NCBI GenBank assembly: GCA_009691725.1
Contig: SIAP01000003.1
Span: 1 to 64,000, forward strand
Reading direction: 5' to 3'
Source: Phycisphaerales bacterium
GTDB taxonomy: Bacteria > Planctomycetota > Phycisphaerae > Phycisphaerales > SM1A02
Length of the DNA: 64,000 nt
The notes beneath the pieces were generated by a model that had not been told where the DNA came from, searched no databases, and was given only the letters and a program-made list of their open reading frames with translations. The position numbers were made by a program, and so were the translations under genes. Positions 33,559 to 41,766 of this stretch are shown here, in pieces. How positions within the stretch are numbered: the stretch's first letter is position 1; the number at the start of each line of letters is the position of its first letter.

Positions 33559-34602
33559 TCAGGCGCGTTTGGGGGCATCGAGTCCGCCACCCGCACCAGT
33601 CGATGGATGGGGTGCGGACTTGGACTTGAACTTGCCTTGGTGTGCCTTGGAGTATTTGCTGGGATGCTTCGGTGACAGCAACTCTGACAATGGCGCAGGT
33701 GCGGGGATGCGACTTGTGGTCGGCGAAACTGGATGACCGCCCGATGGTGACTTGAAGAGCAACGCGAGCGATTGATTGCTTCCAAGCTGCCGTCCGAGTC
33801 GCTCAAGTGTCTCGACTTCGATCTGACGAACCCGCTCCCGAGTGAGCCCGACTCGAATTCCCACTTCATTCAGCGTGAGCGGTTCAGTTCCATCAAGACC
33901 GAATCGCAGGCGCAAAACCTCTGCTTCGCGCGCATCAATGGTTTCGAGCAATCCCATGATCACCTTGAGCAGTTCGTTTTCCTCGACGACTCGAGTTGGA
34001 TTCTTGGATGTCGTGTCTTCAAAGACATCTGCGAAATCGGCGACATCTCCCTCGGAGTTCTGCGTGGTCACCTGATTGGGAGCGTTATACGCACGCAGCG
34101 CGCGTCGAATGACTTGCAGTTTGCCCAGCGGCACCTGCATTTCACGGGCAAGTTCAACAAGGGATGGCTGATGCCCCAGTTTCTCCTCGAGCATCTTGGA
34201 TGCCGCCTTGCATCGTCCGATCAACTCGATCATGTATGCGGGGATGTGAATCGGCTGCGTCGCATTGAGCAGCGTCCGCTTGATCGACTGTTTGATCCAC
34301 CACGATGCGTAGGTCGAAAAGCGCGCTCCTTGTGCGGGATCGAATCCCTCCACCGCTCTGATCAGTCCAACATTTCCCTCTTCGATCAAGTCTGGAAGGG
34401 AGATCCCTCGGTTCATGTAGCCCTTTGAAATCGCAATCACCAATCGAAGGTTTGCCGTGATCATCCGATCTTTTGCTGCGGCGTCGTTGTCGTTGATGAT
34501 CGCCCACCCCAACGTCTTCTCCTCTGCAGGAGTGAGAAGCGCAACGAGACTGATCTCGCGCACATACATTTGGATCTCGGTTTGGATTTCAGACTTCGCC
34601 AC
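33559..34602 (-). CDS. RNA polymerase sigma-70 family factor (RpoD/RpoS type)
   Basis: 347 aa from GTG 34602, with GAGG about 5 nt upstream. Region 1.2 (IQMYVREISLVALLTPAEE), region 2 (NLRLVIAISKGYMNRGISLPDLIEEGNVGLIRAV, then FSTYASWWIKQSI), region 3 and region 4 (LNEVGIRVGLTRERVRQIEVETLERL) are all present, so it is a group 1/2 sigma able to read -35/-10 promoters. The N-terminal region 1.1 of housekeeping RpoD is missing, favouring a group 2 factor. It carries an unusual C-terminal tail of about 70 residues rich in Ser, Pro, Lys and His after region 4. Confidence 0.92.
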   Translation of the reverse strand: MAKSEIQTEIQMYVREISLVALLTPAEEKTLGWAIINDNDAAAKDRMITANLRLVIAISKGYMNRGISLPDLIEEGNVGLIRAVEGFDPAQGARFSTYASWWIKQSIKRTLLNATQPIHIPAYMIELIGRCKAASKMLEEKLGHQPSLVELAREMQVPLGKLQVIRRALRAYNAPNQVTTQNSEGDVADFADVFEDTTSKNPTRVVEENELLKVIMGLLETIDAREAEVLRLRFGLDGTEPLTLNEVGIRVGLTRERVRQIEVETLERLGRQLGSNQSLALLFKSPSGGHPVSPTTSRIPAPAPLSELLSPKHPSKYSKAHQGKFKSKSAPHPSTGAGGGLDAPKRA

Positions 34603-34682
34603 GCGAACCTCTCATGGTAAGTTGGCAAGGTACTGCATTCGTCGACGAGTTCGCAACGCTTGGATGCAAAAACAATTCATCG

Positions 34683-35459
34683 ATGGACTCCTCTCCCCCA
34701 ACCGGCAATCCCCAGGACGACCTCTCGCCCATCCTGAGTCGTTGGGTGTTTGATGGGGGGCACCCACAACTGCGATTTCTTGAGGGAATCGAGGGAATTC
34801 GGAGGATTCAGATCAGACTTGAGGCTGGAATCCTGCAGTTCGAGGTCACCGGTCGGCCGGATGGGACGCGTCCCGAGGGGGCAGAGTCTTGGCTGGACTT
34901 CTGGATCTTCCGTTGTGAATCGAGAAGCGAGAGACCGTCCGTCTGCGATTTCGAGACGCTCCACGGGGAAGCCATTCTGTACCACCAACGTGCTGCAGCG
35001 TTTCTGATTCTGGAGGACTTTGCATCTGTTGTGCAGGACTGCCAACGGAACCTCCGCACAGTGGAGTTTGTGCAGTTGCGGGGCATGCACCTGGCGGATC
35101 AAGCATCATTTGAAACGATCAGACTTGCGGCGGTATTGATGCGCGCGCGAGCAGAAGCCGCAGCATGTGTGAAAGTTCGGGACACACAGGGGGCACTCGC
35201 AGCGATTGATCGAGGGCTCGCCGGATTGCGTGGCGACCTGTCACGCGCCGGGCAGAGTCAAGAGATCGGCGGTGCGCGGGGCGCAGATGCAGAATCGATT
35301 GAAGCGACAGTGCTGCGATCGATGCGCGATGCGCTCGTGCCCAAACTCCCGTCGAGTCAGCGTGTCGATCTTGAAGTTCGTTTGCGCCGCGCGCTGCAAC
35401 TTGAAAGATATGAGCTCGCCGCGATCCTTCGTAACGAGTTGCGGCAGATTGGCGACTAG
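34683..35459 (+). CDS. Protein with C-terminal UVR (UvrB/UvrC) motif
   Basis: 258 aa from ATG 34683; the ORF-track ATG at 34614 is an alternative that adds 23 unconserved residues. The N-terminal half is alpha/beta (WVFDGGHPQLRFLEGIEGIRRIQIRLEAGILQFEVTGRPDG) and the middle has helices with a DFASVVQDCQRNLRTVEF segment. The last 35 residues (DLEVRLRRALQLERYELAAILRNELRQI) are a UVR motif, which in UvrB, UvrC and McsA mediates protein contacts. No enzyme motif is seen. Related planctomycete proteins are described as UvrB/UvrC motif-containing. Its stop shares a CTAG with the convergent gene. Confidence 0.72.
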   Translation: MDSSPPTGNPQDDLSPILSRWVFDGGHPQLRFLEGIEGIRRIQIRLEAGILQFEVTGRPDGTRPEGAESWLDFWIFRCESRSERPSVCDFETLHGEAILYHQRAAAFLILEDFASVVQDCQRNLRTVEFVQLRGMHLADQASFETIRLAAVLMRARAEAAACVKVRDTQGALAAIDRGLAGLRGDLSRAGQSQEIGGARGADAESIEATVLRSMRDALVPKLPSSQRVDLEVRLRRALQLERYELAAILRNELRQIGD

Positions 35460-38011
35460 TTCGCCTGTGGCGCTGATGGGGGAGTGATGCTGGTCGTCGT
35501 GAATCCATCAATCATGCCGCCAAATGGCTCTCCGCCCAGGAGCGGATCCATCGCTCGCAGCCGCGCGATGCGCGCTTGCATGCGCTCGCCAGTGCGACCT
35601 GTTTCGTGAGCAATTCCTAACTGGATGACTTGTGCGATCCACCACGCCCGCGAACCCTCGTTGGCGCGTGCGGCGAGTTCGCGTGCCGCCTCCATCGCAC
35701 GGGTTTGTAATGCGCCGCGAGTGGATTCGTGGGGAGTTCCAACTGCGGCGTGCTGCGCAGCGTCGAGCACTTCTGTGAGTCTGCGCCAGTCGTCAGTCGT
35801 CGCACCATCAGCCGAGGCGATGCGCTGCGCTCGCAGGAGTGCGGCATCCCATTGCTGAGCGAATGCCGCAGCATCGGCGGCGAGTCGATCGAATTCCCTC
35901 GAGGTCTGCTGAGCGTCGGTCGTGCGCCCACTCTGAAGAACTGCTTCGCACGCCAGCGCTGCATCAAGCGCGCACTGCGCAGCAGCCGCCGCTGATGGTT
36001 CAGTTGCGCCGGCGGCGCGTGCAGCTTCGCAGTTTCGCAGCATGGATCGAACGATGCACTCCTGTGCGATGGATGGCGCACCTTCCACCAGAAAATGGGG
36101 GAGGTCGCGCAACTCTCGCTGGATGGCGAGCGAACGAGCATCGGGAGCCACTGAGGCGCGTTCAATGCGGACTTGCAGAATTCGCTGTGCATCATGACTG
36201 CTCCACTGCTGCCACGCGGCGGCCGTTGGAGGTGCGATCTCCGTCACGGCGATGGTCGCGCCGCTGGGCGGGAAATCGGCAACGATGCGCGCCATTGTGA
36301 TCGCCGCGGTGACACGCGATCCTGGATCGAAACCAGATTGAAGTGCAGTCGCACTCAATGCCTCCAACTTCTCTGCGGCAGTGGCGAATGCGGCAGCGTC
36401 AGCGACCGATCCCCAGCGGGGGCGGAGGAGGAATTGCGCCACGTTTCTGCGCATGGTGAGTGCTTCAAGTTGCGCGGCAGACCGTGCGCGCGTTGGCAAT
36501 TCAGCGAATCTGTTGAGCGCAAGCGAAAGCGTCGCCTCGAGGGCGTCGATCCGATCATCTGGTGAGGCCTTGTCGAGAGCGAGTTCGATGTCAAGAGCGG
36601 CACTGATCGCGTCCAGTGCGGCTGGATCCTCGTCGAACTCGTTAGCGAATCGTCGATAGTCGGCGGCCGCCAATCCCCAGGCGCCAGCGGTGGAGTGCAC
36701 TTCCGCCAACACGACGATCGCCGCGGCTTGTGCCTGGCGATCCGATACCTGCTTCGCCAGCTCCTCGAGCGTCACGATCTGCGCTGCGGAACTCGGATCG
36801 GCAAGCAGTTGATCGCGTGCCTGTGCGATCACAGCAAGCGGCGGCAGCGTCCCGAACACTGGTGCTCCCCTGAGCACCCCAGCGATGCGCTCGAGAACCG
36901 CACGCCGAACTCCAGCCACTTGGTCGCGGGGGGCGGAGGTGAGCGCGGCGATCCAAAGATTCAGAGTCACCTCATCTGATGGCGACTTCCCTAGATAAAT
37001 GCGCATTCGCACGAGCGCGTCAGCGATGAGGAGTTGCATCGCGGTGGGAAGTGTGTCGGTCTCCGCCAGCGCATTCAACTGCTGCAGTGCTTCAACTCCG
37101 CGGCGTTGTCGCACGAGACCATCAGCAAGCAGGATCCGCGCCAGAACTGTCATGACCACATCGTTGCCACGCATCACCCTCGATGATGCGAACCGCGCAG
37201 CTTCTGGATCCACTGCAACAGCAGCCGCGGCAACTTCAGCGAGATCTGCTTCCGGTCGCAGCCGTGAAGGGAGCGCGCTGCGAATCTCGGACAATGTCTT
37301 CAGCAGCGCCGCAGCCTCGATGGGGCGCTCGCGTTCCACCGTTGGGTCGTGTGCTGTTCGATGGATGGCGAGGGCAAGGGCACGTGCGGCTGCAGCGAGG
37401 AATGGGCGGCGAGCTCGTGCATCATCGTCCAATCGATGTGCGAGAGCGGACCCTATTGGAACAGAGGCTGAAGTGAGCGCTCCCTCTGCGGTTGTGGCTC
37501 GCTCAAGCAGATCGCGGATTCGCGCAAGCGATGCGCTCGCCCTCTGTGCTGCGTCGATGGTGGGAGATCCCGCAATTGCTTCTGCGCCGCCGTCCAAGCC
37601 AAGGAATCCAAATCGAAGTTCATCTTCCGCGGCATCGGTCATCCAGATGATCTGCCGTGGATCTTTCGGCAGCGCAGCGAAGAGCCCCGTCCGAGCGTGT
37701 CGCAATCGCGCGAGAGCGTCGACGCGCATGGCGTGATTGGAGGCGGTTCCAATCAACATCATCCGCCAGACCGCGATGGCACGAATGAATGGCGTCGCGG
37801 CATCGGTTGCAGCGGCGGCGGGCTCTGTGATCTCCAGATCGGCAAGCACCCGGTTCAATCCCAAGTCTGCGATGCCGCGCAAGAAGTCCTCTTCTCGCAT
37901 CGCATCGCACGTGGGATCCACATGCGACGGTGCCATCGACTGCGCAGCCGCAGCAGAGAATGGCGAGCACACGAACGACAACTGCAGGGCGAACAGGACG
38001 AACGATCTCAT
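35456..38011 (-). CDS. Large secreted all-helical protein of unknown function in the ExbB/ExbD operon
   Basis: 851 aa from ATG 38011, which overlaps the exbD stop (ATGA). A signal peptide (RSFVLFALQLSFVCSPFSAAAA) is followed by about 820 residues of Ala-rich helices with TPR/HEAT-like spacing (for example AAAIVVLAEVHSTAGAWGLAAADYRRFANEFDEDPAALDAIS around the middle, which looks like a TPR). No enzyme motif, membrane helix or barrel is evident. Its place as the last gene of doxX-vWA-exbB-exbD-exbD suggests a periplasmic partner of that complex. The function is unknown. Confidence 0.75.
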   Translation of the reverse strand: MRSFVLFALQLSFVCSPFSAAAAQSMAPSHVDPTCDAMREEDFLRGIADLGLNRVLADLEITEPAAAATDAATPFIRAIAVWRMMLIGTASNHAMRVDALARLRHARTGLFAALPKDPRQIIWMTDAAEDELRFGFLGLDGGAEAIAGSPTIDAAQRASASLARIRDLLERATTAEGALTSASVPIGSALAHRLDDDARARRPFLAAAARALALAIHRTAHDPTVERERPIEAAALLKTLSEIRSALPSRLRPEADLAEVAAAAVAVDPEAARFASSRVMRGNDVVMTVLARILLADGLVRQRRGVEALQQLNALAETDTLPTAMQLLIADALVRMRIYLGKSPSDEVTLNLWIAALTSAPRDQVAGVRRAVLERIAGVLRGAPVFGTLPPLAVIAQARDQLLADPSSAAQIVTLEELAKQVSDRQAQAAAIVVLAEVHSTAGAWGLAAADYRRFANEFDEDPAALDAISAALDIELALDKASPDDRIDALEATLSLALNRFAELPTRARSAAQLEALTMRRNVAQFLLRPRWGSVADAAAFATAAEKLEALSATALQSGFDPGSRVTAAITMARIVADFPPSGATIAVTEIAPPTAAAWQQWSSHDAQRILQVRIERASVAPDARSLAIQRELRDLPHFLVEGAPSIAQECIVRSMLRNCEAARAAGATEPSAAAAAQCALDAALACEAVLQSGRTTDAQQTSREFDRLAADAAAFAQQWDAALLRAQRIASADGATTDDWRRLTEVLDAAQHAAVGTPHESTRGALQTRAMEAARELAARANEGSRAWWIAQVIQLGIAHETGRTGERMQARIARLRAMDPLLGGEPFGGMIDGFTTTSITPPSAPQAN

Positions 38012-38475
38012 GACGAGCGCGACTCCGCAAAGCCAATGTTCTGGTATCCGGCGCGCACCGCAGCATTGAATCCCTCGACGGCGTGCTGCCATGGAGTACT
38101 CGGCGAGGGAACCACGAGGATGGGGTGCGCAGAATCGAAGAGTCCATCGGCAGATCCCACACGACGGCGCAACTGCTCGAGGGTGATTGCGAGCGCATTG
38201 AAATCGTCGACACGGCGGGAGACTCCTTGTGCCTTCAACTCAATGGAGCACTCAGAGATCGAAGTCGAAGTCAGGATGACCTGGACCGGCGGATCCTGGA
38301 GAGCAAGTGGATCGGCCGTAGCGCCACGCGCAGGCAGGTCCAGTTGGTAGACGGCTTCACCGCGCTCAAAGCGCACGGTGCACACAAAGAACACAAGGAG
38401 CAGAAAGACCACATCGATCATGGGTGTCATCGCCAGTTGCAACGAAAACCCTTCGGCTGCTCGTCGTCTATTCAT
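38008..38475 (-). CDS. exbD: ExbD/TolR family protein (second)
   Basis: 155 aa from ATG 38475, inside the end of the previous exbD (8-nt overlap ATGAATAG). One N-terminal transmembrane helix with the essential Asp (MTPMIDVVFLLLVFFVCT), then a periplasmic domain containing LPARGATADP and the C-terminal ...HPILVVPSPSTPWQHAVEGFNAAVRAGYQNIGFAE, the usual ExbD fold end. With ExbB it uses the proton gradient to drive a periplasmic partner. Confidence 0.9.
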   Translation of the reverse strand: MNRRRAAEGFSLQLAMTPMIDVVFLLLVFFVCTVRFERGEAVYQLDLPARGATADPLALQDPPVQVILTSTSISECSIELKAQGVSRRVDDFNALAITLEQLRRRVGSADGLFDSAHPILVVPSPSTPWQHAVEGFNAAVRAGYQNIGFAESRSS

Positions 38476-38938
38476 TGGTGCCCTCGTCCCGTTCGAGCGC
38501 GCACACGCGAACCGTGATCTTGCCAGATCCCGCAGTTGCTGCCGCGTGCGCAATCGAGCGCAAGGTCGGTTCGATTGCGCTGTAGGGCAGTGTGCGGTCC
38601 GCGCGAATATCGACTGGAAGCGTGGGGTCGCTGCGGATCCGCCGTGCGAGAGCGATGGCAAGTTCCTCGTGCCCGCGCTCTCCCGCTGCAAATCGACGCG
38701 CGCCAAGCGACACAACGGTCTGCGATCCATCGACCTCGACATTGACTGTAAGCCTCGATTGGGTCCCCGCAGGTTTCATCGCGGGATGGGTTGGAGCGGG
38801 CAGTGCAACGGGCGGCGACTGATCACCGCTCATCCGCGTGACGAGAATGAAGAAGATGATCAGCAGAAACGCCAGATCAATCAGCGGCGTCAGGTTGCAA
38901 TCGATTCGCGCTTGACCTCGTGAGTGGAGCAGACTCAC
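38468..38938 (-). CDS. exbD: ExbD/TolR family protein (first)
   Basis: 156 aa from GTG 38938, which overlaps the exbB stop as GTGA; the ORF-track ATG lies upstream inside exbB. The transmembrane helix LTPLIDLAFLLIIFFILVT carries the proton-relay Asp, and the periplasmic part includes VNVEVDGSQTVVSLG and PVDIRADRTLPYSAIEPTLRSIAHA, typical of ExbD/TolR. Two different ExbD copies next to each other are common in planctomycete ExbB operons. Confidence 0.9.
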   Translation of the reverse strand: MSLLHSRGQARIDCNLTPLIDLAFLLIIFFILVTRMSGDQSPPVALPAPTHPAMKPAGTQSRLTVNVEVDGSQTVVSLGARRFAAGERGHEELAIALARRIRSDPTLPVDIRADRTLPYSAIEPTLRSIAHAAATAGSGKITVRVCALERDEGTNE

Positions 38939-39651
38939 TGGGTCGCGTCCCGAGACGCACTGGAGTTGTGCGCAGAGATATTCGCGGTGGCGCGAAGACT
39001 CACTTCGAGTGCCTCGGCGATGAGGGCATCGATCCAATTGCGCACCGTTGCGTAGGTCAGCAATGCGGGAATGGCGATGAAGAGACCCCAGAACGTGGTC
39101 ACGAGCGCAGTGCCGATACCGCCTGCGAGGAGCGCAGGGTCCGCCTGTCCACCCGTCGCCGAAACAGTCTGAAATGCCACGATCATTCCGTACACCGTCC
39201 CAAAGAGTCCGATCATTGGGCTGACTTGCGCGAGCACATTGAGCAATTCAATGGAACGAAATCGTCGCGCGGCGCACTCTTCGGCGGTCTGTTCCGCAGC
39301 ATCGACGGCGCCACGCCTTCCCAGCGGGAGCGTGTCGATTGCCGCGAGAGCGATACGCGCGAAATCGCTGCCGCTCGCAGCGGCAACGGCTCGTGCACCA
39401 TTCGTCCCCTGCGACGTGGACGCGCGGAGGAACGCATCGGCGGTTGCTGGAGGCATGATGACTGCGCGGCGATGCGCCATCAGCGCGACTGCAATCAGAC
39501 CGATACTGAAGATGCTCATCGCGATGAGCACCCAGATCATCACGCTTCCGACCCACTCGATCTGCTGCGACCCGTCTGGAAGCGTGCTTGATGAGAGAAA
39601 GAAAATGCGCGCAGCGTCAGCAGTTGAGGAGAGGAGGTCTGTGTTGTTCAT
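38935..39651 (-). CDS. exbB: MotA/TolQ/ExbB family proton channel protein
   Basis: 238 aa from ATG 39651, overlapping the vWA stop as ATGA. Three membrane segments are visible: about residues 30-55 (SVMIWVLIAMSIFSIGLIAVALM), then LAQVSPMIGLFGTVYGMIVAFQTV, and ALVTTFWGLFIAIPALLTYATV. The second and third contain the conserved ExbB/TolQ residues of the proton path. It forms the pentameric ring around the ExbD helices. Partners are the two ExbD genes downstream and, by inference, the vWA protein upstream. Confidence 0.93.
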   Translation of the reverse strand: MNNTDLLSSTADAARIFFLSSSTLPDGSQQIEWVGSVMIWVLIAMSIFSIGLIAVALMAHRRAVIMPPATADAFLRASTSQGTNGARAVAAASGSDFARIALAAIDTLPLGRRGAVDAAEQTAEECAARRFRSIELLNVLAQVSPMIGLFGTVYGMIVAFQTVSATGGQADPALLAGGIGTALVTTFWGLFIAIPALLTYATVRNWIDALIAEALEVSLRATANISAHNSSASRDATQ

Positions 39652-40952
39652 GGTGTTGGAAGTGTTGGGGAATGCGGGGTGGGATTCGATCGTGGTTCGG
39701 AGCGTGGTGATTCTGCGGCCCGAAGCACGGACTCGGCGCGTGCGACGGTGGTGTCGAGTCCGAAGGCGCGCGCGCTCTGCAGTGCTGCCGATGCGAGCCG
39801 TGTTGCGGTCCACGGATCACGGTCTGACAGCAGACTCATCTCCGCTGCGCTGACAAGTGCAATCGCCGACGCACTGTGCAGAGGCTCACCCAAACCAATG
39901 CGGAGAAGTTGGGTGCGTGCAGTTGGCAGATCGCCCGCCTTGAGCAGCGAAAGCGCGTGACCCAAACGGAGCGTGGTCTCGTCTTGCCGCGGGTCGATCG
40001 ACGCATCTTCCCAACCGCGGAAGTTCGCAAGGCGATCGATGAATCGGTACGCACCCGGTCCTCCATGCTCGCGCGCGATCGCTTCGAGTGCGCCCAGCGG
40101 TTCTTCCTCGATGAGGTGGATACAGGCGATCTGCACGGGGCGGCGACCGATCCGGGCATCGCGTGGATTCAGTCGGTCAAGAAACGCCAGCAGCGCATCT
40201 CGATCGGCGGCAACTTCCGCAACGCCCATGATTCCAGCGCTCACGATGATGATGGTGTCTGGCTGAAGCGCCAGCGCGGACTGCAATGCTTCTCGTGGAT
40301 CGCTCTCTCCGGCGGGACTGACTTCGTCGAGCAACCACGTCGAGAGTGCCTCGATGGCCCGTGATCCCAGTGTCGGTCCAGCGCGACGAAGTTCCGAGAT
40401 CGGCGGAACGATGACTCTCTTGGCTTGGAAGACGACCACAGCAAACTGCTGTTCCTCGGTCAAGCGCGAAATCGACTGAATCACTTCGCGGACTGCGCTG
40501 GGGTAGCCACCGATCATCGATCCCGAGGCATCCAGGACATAGACGATTCGTCTCGCCGCACTCTGCCGCACTCCAGCCACACTCACCAGTGTGCGGGGTG
40601 ACTCCAATCGACTCGTCGGTCGCTCAACGGAATTCAGGACGGATGCTTGATTCACTCGTGTGCGTCGATCCATCGCCTCTGATACTTCTGCCGCTGCGGG
40701 AACCGCCGGCGCTTCGGTCGCTCGACTCATGTTCGTCGTCGACGCATCGTCGGAGGCACCATTCGTCGTCTCTCTTGGTCGATCCATCGGCACACCCTCA
40801 AACGAGAAGATCGCCTCTGGTCGCAGGCTTGCATCAGGTTCTGTCTGGAGATGCCCCATCACAAACACACCAGTCGTCAACAACACCAACGCAAGCAGCG
40901 CGTGCATCGCAATCGACAGGATCCATGGTGCCCACTGCGTGACACGGCTCAC
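39648..40952 (-). CDS. TonB-like transmembrane helix fused to a vWA domain
   Basis: 434 aa. The N-terminal helix (WILSIAMHALLALVLLTTGVF) contains SxxxH, the motif of the TonB helix that contacts ExbB/ExbD. A Ser/Thr/Ala/Pro-rich linker (about 45-130) leads to a vWA domain with MIDAS start VLDASGSMIGG and a GESDPREAL segment. The third MIDAS aspartate region is altered (IIVSAGIMG instead of a TDG-type end), so metal binding may be weakened. The C-terminal third is helical (SLLKAGDLPTARTQLLRIGLGEPL), perhaps TPR-like, and ends in Pro/Ser repeats. No TonB gene is in the window. It overlaps doxX and exbB by 4 nt each, so the operon is tightly coupled. Confidence 0.85.
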   Translation of the reverse strand: MSRVTQWAPWILSIAMHALLALVLLTTGVFVMGHLQTEPDASLRPEAIFSFEGVPMDRPRETTNGASDDASTTNMSRATEAPAVPAAAEVSEAMDRRTRVNQASVLNSVERPTSRLESPRTLVSVAGVRQSAARRIVYVLDASGSMIGGYPSAVREVIQSISRLTEEQQFAVVVFQAKRVIVPPISELRRAGPTLGSRAIEALSTWLLDEVSPAGESDPREALQSALALQPDTIIIVSAGIMGVAEVAADRDALLAFLDRLNPRDARIGRRPVQIACIHLIEEEPLGALEAIAREHGGPGAYRFIDRLANFRGWEDASIDPRQDETTLRLGHALSLLKAGDLPTARTQLLRIGLGEPLHSASAIALVSAAEMSLLSDRDPWTATRLASAALQSARAFGLDTTVARAESVLRAAESPRSEPRSNPTPHSPTLPTP

Positions 40953-41602
40953 TGCTTGATGTCTTTCCTTGGAGCCGTGCTGCCCGCTGATGAGCGGGGC
41001 TTTGAGGAACTGCCGAGCATGCCGTCGACGCTCAGTGACCCTGATCCCAAGAGCGCGACCATCAGTGCGAGGACAAACAGACTCACCTGGGCGCAGATCT
41101 TGAGATGATCATCGTGTGGCATCGTCCACCAGCCCGTCTGCTGCAACGCTGGAAGCGAAATCATCCAGAATGCACCGCCGAGAACGAGTGCGAGCGCGAT
41201 GGCGGAGAGCCGTGAGAATGCTCCCAGAAAAAGCAGGACTGCACCCGCGAGTTGCGCAAGCGCTGCGAGCCACGCCGCGATTGCGGGATAGGGAACTCCA
41301 GCAGTGTGTGCCAACAGCGCGCTCTGATAGAGCGTGCGTCCGGAAAATGCTTCGGGTGGAAGCGTCGCATTTCCTGGTGGGGTCGCGCCGGTCTGCATCG
41401 ATCCAAAACCCGTGGACTGCACGGTCGTCCAGTCGATGCCCTCTGCGGTGATGCCGATCGATGCAAGCGTTGCCGCGTCGCTCGCCGTGCAGTGCACCGA
41501 TGAAAAAATCTGTTGCCATCCCATTGGAAAGAATGCAGCGAAGAGCACGATGCGAGCGATCAATGGAAGCAACTTGAATGCGCACGCTTCGCGAAGGGTC
41601 AT
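40949..41602 (-). CDS. DoxX-like membrane protein
   Basis: 217 aa from ATG 41602, chosen because TAGGAT lies 7 nt upstream; ATG 41611 is an alternative. Four hydrophobic helices are visible (LPLIARIVLFAAFFPMGWQQIF, a central region AIAAWLAALAQLAGAVLLFLGAF, LSAIALALVLGGAFWMI, and SLFVLALMVALLG). FSSVHC and a 60-residue extracytoplasmic loop separate helices 1 and 2, which is longer than in DoxX. The family is poorly defined, with roles in redox stress proposed. It heads the ExbB/ExbD operon, overlapping the vWA gene by 4 nt. Confidence 0.75.
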   Translation of the reverse strand: MTLREACAFKLLPLIARIVLFAAFFPMGWQQIFSSVHCTASDAATLASIGITAEGIDWTTVQSTGFGSMQTGATPPGNATLPPEAFSGRTLYQSALLAHTAGVPYPAIAAWLAALAQLAGAVLLFLGAFSRLSAIALALVLGGAFWMISLPALQQTGWWTMPHDDHLKICAQVSLFVLALMVALLGSGSLSVDGMLGSSSKPRSSAGSTAPRKDIKQ

Positions 41603-41629
41603 GGCTATCATCCTACGAAGGCTTTGATT

Positions 41630-41710
41630 GCGGGCGTGGCGGAATGGCAGACGCGCTGGATTTAGGTTCCAGTGGGGAAACTCGTGCAGGTTCAAGTCCT
41701 GTCGCCCGTA
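41630..41710 (+). tRNA. tRNA-Leu (anticodon TAG)
   Basis: 81 nt with a 7-bp acceptor (GCGGGCG/CGCCCGT, with G-U at the end), a D-arm, the anticodon arm CTGGATTTAGGTTCCAG whose loop gives anticodon TAG (codon CUA), a long variable arm (class II, as Leu requires) and a T-arm around GGTTCAAGTCC. The discriminator base is A; CCA is not encoded. TTTTT follows directly and may end the transcript. It is divergent from doxX. Confidence 0.95.
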
Positions 41711-41766
41711 TTTTTCCTCGCTAGTCTTGACGGCATGATTAGGACGCATGGTCAGAGTGGCTTGAC

